A stretch of 64,000 bases of DNA from Lepraria neglecta (lineage: Eukaryota; Ascomycota; Lecanoromycetes; Lecanorales; Stereocaulaceae), in contig CM065648.1 in the NCBI GenBank assembly GCA_033220425.1, positions 992,001 through 1,056,000 of the forward strand. Direction: 5' to 3'. The number at the start of each line of letters is the position of its first letter. Position 1 is the stretch's first letter. Positions 47,345-57,097 of the stretch are shown here, in pieces. The notes beneath the pieces are model-generated. The model saw only the letters and a program-made list of their open reading frames with translations, was not told where the DNA came from and made no database searches. Made by a program: the position numbers and the translations under genes.

Positions 47345-49554
47345 TTACACACCCCATATCTCGTCCCAAGCCCTCTCATCCGCTTCCAGTGGCCCCTCAA
47401 ACCTCCCAAATGTCGCAGCATTCCCTGAACTTGCCTCAGGCAAGCTCAGCCACTCCCGAACCAGACCTGGAACCTCTTCTTTGACGTGACTAACACATAT
47501 GAGGGCTTGGTCTTCGCTCAAGCCCTCAAAATAATCATCCCTCAGCAGCTTAGAGTCCACTTTATTGATTAATCTCTGGCGACTGCTCCCACGGCCACCA
47601 AGACCGAAGCAACGAGTCTCGCCCCATGTAAGAAACAACATACATTTATCCCGCACATACTCGTCCATACCACTGAATGCTTCATCAAGGACAACCAAGT
47701 CTGGCTTTTTAATAATAGCATGCAGGAGGAGCGCCACTCGCTGTGCCGAGAAGGGGGCATCGCCGAAACGAATAGCATTTGCCCAATCTGTGTTTCGTGG
47801 CGGTAGAATTCCTTGTACGCCTTTACGTGAGGAGGTAAATGGGACATTAAAGGAAGGGTTCAGCTCTGCTTCAAACCATTGTAGACAAGCGTCGACGGCC
47901 AGATCACTGTCGTATGTAAGACGTGGTGTGCCCAGGAATGTGTCAGCCCATGCATTCTCAATAGTTTGGCGGATGGAAAGGTTACGGGGGAAGAAAGCAT
48001 GAATTTCCGGAGACGATTGGCCAATTCTGGCTTGAATATCGAAGATAGATATTCCTGGCTGGCCTGGTCGTGGAAGGCGGGTGCGACCAAACACTTTGAT
48101 TGGCAGGGAATATGACTGAGGGTGGTCAGAGCAAATCAGGGACAAGAGCGTTGTCTTGCCAGATCCTGATAGGCATAAGCTAAGAACTTTGGAGAAAACC
48201 ATGGCGGTGCCTGCTTACCATTTGGTCCGAATACACCCCAGCGCTCGCCCCGTCTTACAGTCCACCAAAGCCCTTGTCTTGCTTCACCGTTGACTTCTTG
48301 CTTCCAGCCACCTAGAGCGGGCTTGTCCCGGTATTTGACGCAGACATCATGCATTTCCACTAGAGCCTCTCCTTTCTGAAAAAGAGGTCTCGGGTCATCC
48401 AGTGGAAGCCCTTCGCGACTTTGCGAGAGCTGCTTTTCAGATAGAGATCGGCTGGAAAGGGGTGGTCCCCCTGTTAATGGGAGCCAGCTTCCGTCACGCG
48501 GTGAGACTTGACCCGCTAGTGTGAAAATGTTAAGCATTGAGAAGCTTGCCTGGGACGCGAGAATGCGGAGTGAGTTCAGTTGAACATACCTTTTGGGTTT
48601 CCACCTTGGCTTGCAGTGAGAACATGCTCTCTCAAACCCTGCTGAGCAACTTGGAAATCAGGGCCGAGGTGGATCAAATGAGTGATCCAATCCGGCAAAG
48701 GATCTTGAGGTCTCAGAGCCAACATTAGCCGTGGTGAATTGGTCTGTGCCAAGTTGTACAGCAATGGATTCAGTGTTTTGATTGTTGGCGGATCCAAGCC
48801 CACTGCCAGTCCAAATTAGCCATTGAAGCAGCATAGCAATTCTATCTTATATCGTACTGAAGGGCTCATCCAGTAACAACACCATTGGCTTTCCAAGCAG
48901 AGCTCTTGCAATTCTAGCCCGTCTTGTCTGCCCATTGCTAAGGTTTCCCATTGGCATGTTCACTAACGCTCCCAGCCTGAGATCTTCTATCACCTTCCTT
49001 AGACTGTCATCATTGATGTCTTTGCCTTCCTGCTCTTCTAATGGATTTAGGTCCGTATTGCCTTTGAGATAGTCCAACACAGAGAAGTCCGTATCTTCTC
49101 TTCGGCTTTCATACCTAGCGCTCAAGTATGCGCCTCTGGTGCCAGACTTGCCCACCCCTCCCCTCTCGCCATTGAAACCAACATACTGAATAGCGCGCGC
49201 AGGACTGCGGTGCCGTAAGTCCGCCGCTTCGGAGGACAGGTGTGGGAAAGAACGTGCAGTTGGCGGAATGGAGAGATGCTGTCCTCGCAATATTTCGAAG
49301 AATGTTGTTTTGCCAGCATTGGAGGGACCAATGACCGCCCAATGTTGCTGTTCCACTGCTTGCGAAGGGAGTGAGAATTTCAGGCCTGGGAATATTGCTG
49401 GGTTCGAGGCTGCATCCTGCCCCGCTGCGGAGGGGTATTTTCTGTAAAACGTGCCATTCTCAATGCGGACTGTTGGCGCCTGTCCTTTGCTAGTGGAGTA
49501 ACACCGGGGCTTGGGGGGACGAAGGCGAAGTGAGAGGATTGGAGGTCTTCGCAT
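47345..49554 (-). CDS. Tandem ABC ATPase without membrane domain (YDR061W/ModF-like)
   Basis: This is a soluble double ABC ATPase related to yeast YDR061W and bacterial ModF/PhrA-type proteins. Four exons (48858-49554, 48590-48802, 48219-48515, 47345-48165) encode 675 residues. NBD1 has Walker A GPSNAGKTT, signature LSNGQTRRARIARAL and Walker B VLLLDEPF, followed across the first intron by MGLDPP. NBD2 has Walker A GPNGSGKTT, assembled across the third intron, and Walker B DLVVLDEAFSGMD. Its signature region is degenerate (APFSAQRVALLLHA). No transmembrane segments are seen. The N-terminus MRRPPILSLRLRPPKPRCYS is Arg-rich without acids, like a mitochondrial presequence. It diverges from HSP10. 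Mitochondrial location and role are inferred. Confidence 0.87.
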
Positions 49555-49787
49555 ATCCGTTTCCTGTCCATAATGTAGTGGCAGTGTAGTGGTAGGGTAG
49601 AGTATGAGTCGCGTTCTCGCCGCCGGGATCTTTGTTTAATTCCGCTAGTTTGCCGGCTTGGCATTCGAGAAATTTCCTCGACTTGAGCTTCCTCTACGAT
49701 AGTTTCAATAACACCGGCATAATATAAGACCTACTCTCCTCAAAGACATCTTTAAGCCATCTAAACTAAAAGGGTACAGCTTTCAAC
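49555..49787. promoter_or_regulatory. Divergent ABC ATPase/HSP10 promoter region
   Basis: This 233-bp space separates two genes for likely mitochondrial proteins and contains a perfect heat-shock element at 49664-49676. Confidence 0.65.
49664..49676. promoter_or_regulatory. Heat-shock element, three perfect units
   Basis: The sequence reads TTC-ga-GAA-at-TTC, an exact TTCnnGAAnnTTC array, the binding site of trimeric heat-shock factor. It lies 112 bp before the HSP10 start codon and 110 bp before the ABC ATPase start, so it could serve both. Confidence 0.8.
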
Positions 49788-50269
49788 ATGGTAAGGCGCC
49801 TCAAGCCACAAACTGATCAGTCTATAGAGCTAATCCGCGTCCAGACTACAGCACTCAAATCAATCAAGTCGCTCGCGCCCCTCCTCGACCGCATTCTCGT
49901 CCAGCGCATCAAAGCCGAAACCAAGACAGCGAGCGGAATCTACCTACCAGAGAGCACCGTAAAAGAGCTCAATGAAGCAAAAGTGCTAGCTGTCGGTCCC
50001 GGAGGTCTTGACAAAGAGGGCAAGAGGGTGGCACCAAGTGTTGCGCCTGGAGACAAGGTTCTGATACCGCAGGTAAGCTACGAATTCTGTCGAACAGGAG
50101 TCATAGAGGAGGAAGGCTGATACGTGTTTGCGTAGTATGGAGGCAGCCCGGTGAAGGTTGGAGATGAGGAGTACTCGCTGTTTAGGGACCATGAGTAAGT
50201 TGGAGTTTCTATGTTGGTAGAGATATCTTTACTGATGTGCACAGGCTACTTGCGAAGATAAACGAGTAA
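49788..50269 (+). CDS. HSP10: Mitochondrial 10 kDa chaperonin
   Basis: HSP10 is the lid of the HSP60 folding chamber in the mitochondrial matrix. Four exons (49788-49790, 49845-50072, 50136-50194, 50245-50269) encode 104 residues, the usual size. The first coding exon is only the ATG, followed at once by a GTAAGG donor; the acceptor at 49844 gives MTTALKSIKSLAPLLDRILV. Family blocks are TASGIYLPES, KVLAVGPGGLD, APGDKVLIPQYGGSPVKVGD and the end LLAKINE. A heat-shock element lies upstream. All splice phases agree and the match is full-length. Confidence 0.97.
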
Positions 50270-50928
50270 AAAGGTGGTGAGGTGATAGTATTCTTCATGT
50301 ACCATATGTATTCCTACAACATTCAAGCGTCGTGGAAGCGTCTGTGTATGTTTGCATAAAAGGAGCGTTGCATATACCACGCAGTTAGTTACAGCTATTG
50401 AATCTCCCCTCTAAGCAGTTGTGTACTACGTTTCTACATACGAATTTCATCATGATGACATTGGAGCCTTACCCCAAAACAGTCATTAACGTGCGGGCAC
50501 GATTCTGTGAAAGGCATTCAGTTTCAGGCCTCGGAAAGATTTTTGGTACCAATGACTTACTCAGCGTTGCGCTTTGATGCTACTACCGAGCCGATAACGA
50601 TATACATTGTATGCGCATAGGTAGAGACAGACGAGCATGCACTGATAAATAGGGAATATTCCACTGTTGAGGATGTTTGCTACAGCTACAGCATAACAAT
50701 ACGATGGCTCTCGAATGCATCAATCCTGAAGCAACGCCTAGATACGCCCCTCGTAAAACCCTGAGAACTACGGTCCATCCCGTGGAGCAACGACAGAGAC
50801 ATTGGAATATATCCCATATCTAACCCCTAGGTAACATGGCACCTATCCGTAAATGCAAACCAAACCAAGCATCTCCACGCTATGCAAATGCCATATCCCG
50901 TAGAATCATTCCCCAGTATCCGCCTCAA
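50270..50928. other. Convergent 3' region between HSP10 and the Asi3-like gene
   Basis: About 660 bp receiving two transcript ends. No gene or repeat was recognised. Confidence 0.35.
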
Positions 50929-53900
50929 TCACGGCACGAATAGCCGGGAGAAGTTGGCCACATCCTGCCTGCAACATACGCAAGCAGCAAAATTATTCAT
51001 CGCAAGACTGACTCTGCACTCCTCGCAAATGCTTAAGCACCGACACGGAAATGCCATTATCGTCCTCGGGGCACTCTGACAGATCACGCACTGCGGTCCC
51101 CCTTGACCCATTCCTGCGGCGCCATCTCTCCAGCTTTCTCCGCCCGGTGGCAGTGGCTTTGATCGACGAGTCAGAATAAGCTGTTCGAGCAGTTGCTCTT
51201 CTTCGGCGCGGGTGAGAGGGCCAGTGGTAGGGATGTTACTATTTGGTGGGCGGTAGCGTGTTGATGTGAGGAGTTTAATGGCAGCAATGGTCTGCGCGTT
51301 GCGGTACTGAGAGCGAGTGATTATCTTGGGGGACGAGAGATGTTGGGCATGTATGCGCGCTGTAGAACGTTCTTCCGGTGATTTCGGATCGAGGAGGGAG
51401 GCTAGGTGGTGTGGATCGAGTGGGTGCGGGTCAAGCGGTATACTGGGATAGTAGGATGATGGCCCTGGTGATGGTGACGGGGAGCGGTCATCAACCCAGG
51501 TGTATGGGCGAGTCTGGGTGGGTGTACTGGCACCAGAACCCATATCCATCGTGTCTTCCCACTCAGATTCACTGGCAGTTTCGGACATGGAGATCACACT
51601 AGTGGCGTCATCATCTCGAATGCCTGGCTGGTATGATCCGCTCTCATCTTTTGACCCCCATTCCCCGTGCTTAAACCAGTCGTAGTACGCTGATTCAAGA
51701 GCTTCTTCTTGTTCCTGACCCCAATTATCACTATTCGTTTCCGATCGATGCCTTCGCTCGATCTCTTTTGCAGCGTCAAAGTCGTCGCTTTTCGGCAATT
51801 CGAGAATTCCTTTATCTGATAGAATCCAGAAAGGTTGTAGTCCTTGCTGGGGCGTCTGTTCAGTATCTTGAGGTTTATCCCGGATCATGTCGCGCTGCTT
51901 CTGGAGCCTGAGCCACTGTGGTCTCCATTCTATACCGAACTTGTCGAGCATCTTGTTCGTGAACAGCCTGACCCAGCTCACATAGAGCCAGAAAATATTG
52001 TGGAAAAGGGTTCCTACTCCTAGATACCGGCCATATCTCTGCATATGCCCCACACCATCAGTTCCAGTCCTAGGGTGAGGGAAATGCCTGCTGGTTTGTA
52101 TGGCACGGGGCTTTATCTCTTTACTATACCCACTTTTCCAAGGCCTGCGTGACCACGTATGTGGTGATTCACCAGTCTCATTTCCATTCCATTGGACTCC
52201 CAGCTGGCGCAGTGGAGAATTTGCTTGCCGAAAAGCTTCCATGTCCTCGATTTTCTCCTCCTCGAGCCAAGTCAACGGTGAAACAGTAACTCGCTCTCCT
52301 TCGTTGAGCCACACAGCCTCGCTTGCCACAGTCAAAGCTGTGAACCCAATTTTCAGAAGTGCTGTGTAGAAATCTTCGTGCCAATCCAGATGAAAATTAG
52401 ACAGTTGAGCATTTGCTTGCATGTTTTCGTGTGCGAGTCTGAACCTGTCCGCAAGTGATCGGGGCTGTGGTCCATCCGCTGGTGGCAAGAAAAAGCAAAG
52501 AAGTAAAGCAAGGAAATAAATAGAGGTACAGACAACAATGCCAACAAGTATCAAAAGGTGTGGTATGAATCCCACAATGCAGACCGTCGGAAAGCGCAGG
52601 ACGATGGACTCTAGCCCAGACTCCATTCTCATGCTGCTGAAGAATCCCCAGACGAACGCACTCATAAAGCATAGACCCCAAACTCCAGTGTTAATCAACC
52701 GGTACTTTGCCTGCAGGTTGAAAATCCCCAGAGCTTGGCTGCTGAAGTTGTTGAGGCTAGATACCAGTGCCATAAGCAAAACCTGTCAATATTTCGGAGT
52801 CAGAATCCATCATTCAAGTCGGCGGTTGGGTTACGAGACGGGGTTTAGGAGCATGGAAGGGGCAATAACCCGAAATGTGATGCAAATTGGGATAAAACGA
52901 TCCAAGAAAAGTACATACCTCGGGAGGAGTATTCATCTTCTCTAGTATTTCGCTCTTGGTAAAAAGTTTCGTGACCTCATCTGGGGTTGTAGCCTTGCTC
53001 CCAATCGATCCAAAGAGGGTGAGACCCAGTCGATTGCTCAGCATTGCTTCCGCCTCAGCGAATGCCAAAGAATGTTCGAAGATCGACATCCCAGTTTCAG
53101 TCATGAGAGGCCGGCCTTGAACCGTACTGGATATTGTCTCGATGAATTGGCCGAGACACAGGGCTTGGAAGAAGGGCCATAGTAACGACAAGGAGCCTCT
53201 TCGATCCCAAGGTTGGGAACTGTAAGCGATTGAGAGTCAGAATTTGCCTTTCTTTCAAGTCCGCGGTTGGGTTATGAGCCATGTTTTTCAAGATCATAGA
53301 AAGGGCAAATACCCGTTCTTTTGCTCGCGGATATGTCTAAGCACCCACGCAAAACAAGGACATAAAACCCGGAAATCATACATACCTGGAGGGTACGAGG
53401 TCTACAGCCAAGCATGAATCCCCGTCGTTCTCCCAGAAAAGAAGCGTAGAACTTATGTAATAAAGGAAACCGCCATCTCCAGCGAAGTCAAGATCCACAT
53501 GCTTATCCTTGCCGTACTTGATATTGGAAAAATTGGGTGATGTTTGGCAACGTAGAGCCTGAAGGAGACTTAACGTATGGGAGAGAAACAGGAGCAGGGG
53601 CAAAATTCGTAACGCCAAGCGGAAGGGCCAGGAGAGGTTGATGTGGCGGCGTGTTGCGGAGTAAACCTGGGTTCGATTGAGAATAATGGACTATAAACGG
53701 TCAATGAACACTTCTTTTGGGATTATTCCCGCCAATTGATGTGACAAAGCGGCAAACAGCCCGGAAATGGTGCTGAAATGGTGCTGACTAACCAGTGTGA
53801 AACATGCCATCGCCCACTTGCTTGTCATGTATGTGAATATCCCCCCGAAGTTCCTGACCTGCATAAAGCTCAATGGGCTCATAGTTCTAGTACCTTCCAT

Positions 53901-54164
53901 AGCTGCCGCGGTTCTGGACACTGTCCCTGGGATAGCAGTGTCTGCTGGGGTGCCCGCCGAAAGAGCTGCCGATATCATGTTCCAAGTCCCATTGCCTGTT
54001 GCCTCTGCGATCATGCTACCTCCATGTCTGAAACTCAGCATGCTATCGATCCGCTCTGGAACAGTTATGAAGGCAAAGGACCCAGCCCGAGCCATCATCC
54101 GCGGTACGGCCATGACGAGGTCTGAGGGGCTCATCAGTGAGGTGGTGTTGGACATTGAGGCCAT
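50929..54164 (-). CDS. Membrane RING ubiquitin ligase, Asi1/Asi3-like
   Basis: Yeast Asi1/Asi3 are inner nuclear membrane RING ligases for protein quality control and amino-acid-sensor regulation. Four exons (53793-54164, 53386-53666, 52919-53219, 50929-52782) encode 935 residues, with all phases consistent. The hydrophobic segments are LRILPLLLFLSHTLSLLQAL, GVWGLCFMSAFVWGFFS, HLLILVGIVVCTSIYFLALL and a shorter one at LFHNIFWLYVSWVRLF. A long acidic, Ser/Pro-rich loop follows. The extreme C-terminus is a RING: CVICQS, PCRCLSICEEC, then CVCCRQD. Introns 2 and 3 (166 and 136 nt) share sequence and are candidate introner-like elements. It diverges from the synaptobrevin gene. Nuclear-envelope location is from the family. 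Confidence 0.88.
52783..52918 (-). repeat. Candidate introner-like element, Asi3-like intron 3
   Basis: This 136-nt intron has donor GTATGTAC and 3' end ATTCTGACTC...TTGACAG. On the plus strand gcggttgggtta lies at 52822-52833, identical to 53263-53274 in the neighbouring intron. Similarity continues on both sides (gacttgaa and GCCC-TTC-ATG blocks on the coding strand). Confidence 0.75.
53220..53385 (-). repeat. Candidate introner-like element, Asi3-like intron 2
   Basis: This 166-nt intron shares the donor GTATGTA, TAACCCAACCGC, GACTTGAA and ATTCTGACTC with intron 3, in the same order and orientation. It is longer mainly at its 5' end. CTGAC sits at the same distance (21 nt) from the 3' splice site as in the other two copies. 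Confidence 0.75.
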
Positions 54165-54607
54165 AGTGAATTGGAAGCAGTAGGTTCCGTAGGCAGAGTC
54201 GGAGGCTTATGGGATATGTCTAGTCATCTCCGGGGAAGAGCCGGAACGAAGTCATTGGAGACGCATGGGAGGCAGGTAAGATCACTGAGATCCAGAGGCA
54301 ATTGGCATCGAAATCGTCCTAGAAGAAACTGCTACGAAGGATGTCAGAAGGAAAATGAATAAGCGTACGCAGCAACAAGACAGGGTCGCAACTTGTTGAT
54401 TATCTGGTCTTGGCACGCGATGTGACGCAAACGCCGAAGTTCATCCGAGCCTTGGCACCAGCTCAAGAGGCAACAACGAGTTGGACCAACCAACATCTAT
54501 TCCCTCATTTAGAACCTTTGCACGATTTAGCTCGTAGCAAGCTCAAAACACCGAACTGCCCTGGTCACACTCATCATTCCACGCTTCCTTCTGACGCAGC
54601 CATCGCA
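54165..54607. promoter_or_regulatory. Divergent Asi3-like/synaptobrevin intergenic region
   Basis: About 440 bp between divergent starts. No particular site or gene was recognised. Confidence 0.4.
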
Positions 54608-55460
54608 ATGGCGTCCTCTTCAACCTCCACTCCGCTCCTCTAGTAAATCTTCCCCTCCACCATCGCGCAAATCACCTGCTAACCCGCTCTCCCTCACAGC
54701 TCCTGCATAGCCTACCGCACCACAATCCTAACCGAACACACCACCTCCGCCTCCTCGCAAACCTCCTCCCTCGCCTCCCTCATTCTCCCAAAAATAACCC
54801 ACGACAAACCCCAAAAACTAACCTACACCCACAACCAAAATTACATCCACTACATCGCCGACGCGCCCTCCGACCACCCAGACTCCGACCCCTCAGCCGG
54901 CGGCCTCACATACCTAGTAATCGCCTCCTCGAGTTTCGGCCGTCGCATACCCTTTGGCTACCTGGTGGAGATAAAGAAGCAATTCCTATCCAAGTATGAC
55001 CCAGAGAGTACTGATTTCGCATCGATGCCACCGTATGGAGCGGCAGATTTTAATGGAAATTTGAAGAAGTTGATGGTGGGATATGGGACTACGGAGGGGG
55101 GAAAGCAGGATGCGATTGCGAATGTGCAGCATGATATTGATAACGTGAGGGGAATTATGACAGAGAATATCGAGAGGGTGCTTGAGAGGGGTGAGAGGAT
55201 TGATTTGCTTGTTGATAAGACGGATCGGTTGGGGGTCGAGGCGCATGATTTTCGCGTTAGGAGTAGGGGGTTGAAGAGGAGGATGTGGTGGAAGAACGTT
55301 AAGTTGATGGTGCTGTTGGGGGTTGTGGTTGTATTCCTGATATACCTGTTCGTGGGTTTTGGATGTGGATTACCTGGTGAGTGGAATTACTGGCCGCGGG
55401 TCGTTTGTACACGCTAATGGATTCATAGGCTGGTCGAGATGCGTAGGCTCGGGCAAATGA
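54608..55460 (+). CDS. Synaptobrevin-type v-SNARE, VAMP7/Nyv1-like
   Basis: R-SNAREs drive fusion of transport vesicles with target membranes, here probably at the vacuole or endosome. Three exons (54608-54642, 54700-55376, 55429-55460) encode 247 residues. The N-terminal half is a longin-like domain (SCIAYRTTILTEH, then LTYLVIASSSFGRRIPFGYL). The SNARE motif includes VQHDIDNVRGIMTENIERVL with the zero-layer Arg in VLERGERIDLLVDKT. A basic juxtamembrane patch (RGLKRRMWWKN) and a single C-terminal transmembrane helix (LMVLLGVVVVFLIYLFVGF) follow. The last intron was placed so the tail reads GCGLPGWSRCVGSGK. The tail after the membrane helix is short and lumenal. Family call strong; vacuolar role inferred. 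Confidence 0.92.
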
Positions 55461-55704
55461 GCAGTCGAAAGTGTCTATCGCATTGTTACGAGCGTTCAGG
55501 CGTTCGGCGGGCTTACTTCAGGCACTGTATGATATACGTGATGGTATTGTCAACCACAAGCAGTCCGTGGTCAGCATTGTATTACTACAGCATAATTCCA
55601 CCAAGCAGAATGCAATGGATGCTGTGTTGTGTCTACAGTTCATTTGACTAATGCAACGGAGCTCATAGCAGCTGTGTTTGAAGGCGTTCGCAGATCAAAA
55701 TCAG

Positions 55705-57097
55705 CTACAAAGCCCAGATCTTCAAGCTGTTGTCGAATGCACGAGCTGGGTCGGCATCCGAATTTGCGCTGACTGACGACTGTGTGCTAAGAGAGGACCG
55801 CGAGCTCTGAGAAGACGCATCGATGCTGTCTGTATCGCTCTCTGTTTCCTTGCTACCCGGGTCGAGACTCGCATTATAATGCCGTTGCCCAGAGCAGGTA
55901 GCCAGCACAGATCCTGTTGGATGTAGCGTAGTCGAAGTGACCGGATCATCATGAGCCTGGAACTCCCACTTCGGATCTACGACCCCCTCTGTCATCCCCA
56001 ATCCCTCCCAGACCCTTACGACCCCATCAATTCCTCCACCCCAGACCTCACCTCCCAGGACATCAACTCCAAGTCTCTGCTGCGTCACAGCGTTCCTCCC
56101 TCTCAACCAAGCGAGCCGCTCCCCTGTACCTCTAATGTCCCAGACGCTGATGCCGTCACTGGACCTCTCCACCGTACCAAGGTACCTTCCACACGCACTC
56201 CACAGTACTTGCGTAATCCCTGTCCCCTCGGTTCCCGCCTCTTTCTCCTCATCTGAACCAATCGAGAACACACCAACTTCCCCTCCACGCCCACACCCAT
56301 CATAAAGCCCCACCCACCTCGTAAACGTCCCCGCAGCCAACAGCCCCTCACCACTAATAGCCATCGCACTCACAATCCCCTTCATGCCCCCACCAGCCGC
56401 CGAATGATTTCGTCTCGACAGCGTTGTCCGCATCTTACTGACCGGTCCGTCGCCATTCCTGTTGATATCAAAGACGCTTAAGCAGCTGTCACTTCCCGCG
56501 AAGAATTGATTTGGATTCTCAGGACTAAATAGAAGGGAGTGCGGCGTTATATAAGCTTCTGTAGTGGGCGATACGAGCGGGTATGAGGCCAGTATTCCCG
56601 GTACGAATGGGGAGAAGAGGCGGATTGGGAGTGAGCGTAGGGAGGCTAGTATGAGACATGAGGCCGGCTCTTGGAGGCCAAAACATGGGTGGAAGGTGGT
56701 GGCATAGATAGGTTCTGGGGAGCGGTGGGACCCGTAGGGTGTTAGAGTGTGGGGTGATGCCGAGTCAGGAGAAAGAAGGTCGGGTGGGAGGACGAAGGAA
56801 CGGAGGATATTGTCAGCTGAGGAGCTGAGGATGGTGGTTCCGTCAGGGGTCCTGCCAGTAGATTTAGCATTTTCTGATGGGTTTTGAGCTGGCTATGTAC
56901 CATTGTGCGCTCGTGAAGTAGTTGGAATCGTCGTGAAATTGCAGTTTGTTGCCCTTGGATGTAATCTCTGGAGCGGTTGCTTCACCTTCATTTCCTAGCC
57001 TTGTAGCTTCTCTAAGAGCAGTATCTGCTGTTGTGCCCTGGTAGAGATCCGCTGTAGAGCCTACAAGGCGAGGCTGGAGGCCGTTGCTTGCATCCAT
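55705..57097 (-). CDS. WD40 protein, WDR79/TCAB1-like (Swt21 group)
   Basis: WRAP53/TCAB1 proteins bind CAB boxes of small nuclear RNAs; yeast Swt21 is a splicing-linked relative. Two exons (56901-57097 and 55705-56851) encode 447 residues from the ATG at 57097. The 49-nt intron restores YFTSAQWTPDGTTILSSSAD, the typical start of the propeller in this family. Repeats follow: IYATTFHPCFG, then HSLLFSPENPNQFFAGSDSC, then GIVSAMAISGEGLLAAGTF, then GITQVLWSACGRYLGTVERS. An acidic Ser-rich insertion sits just before the last strand (NSLKIWAL). Individual blades lack perfect GH-WD dipeptides, as is usual in this group. Confidence 0.85.

Noticed and set aside
53667-53700. Second B-box-like word (GGTTCGATTG)
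   Set aside because: It is part of an intron of the Asi3-like gene, without A-box or stems.
53667-53792. First intron of the Asi3-like gene as a further introner-like copy
   Set aside because: At 126 nt it is long, but it lacks the shared donor, the internal blocks and the ATTCTGACTC end.
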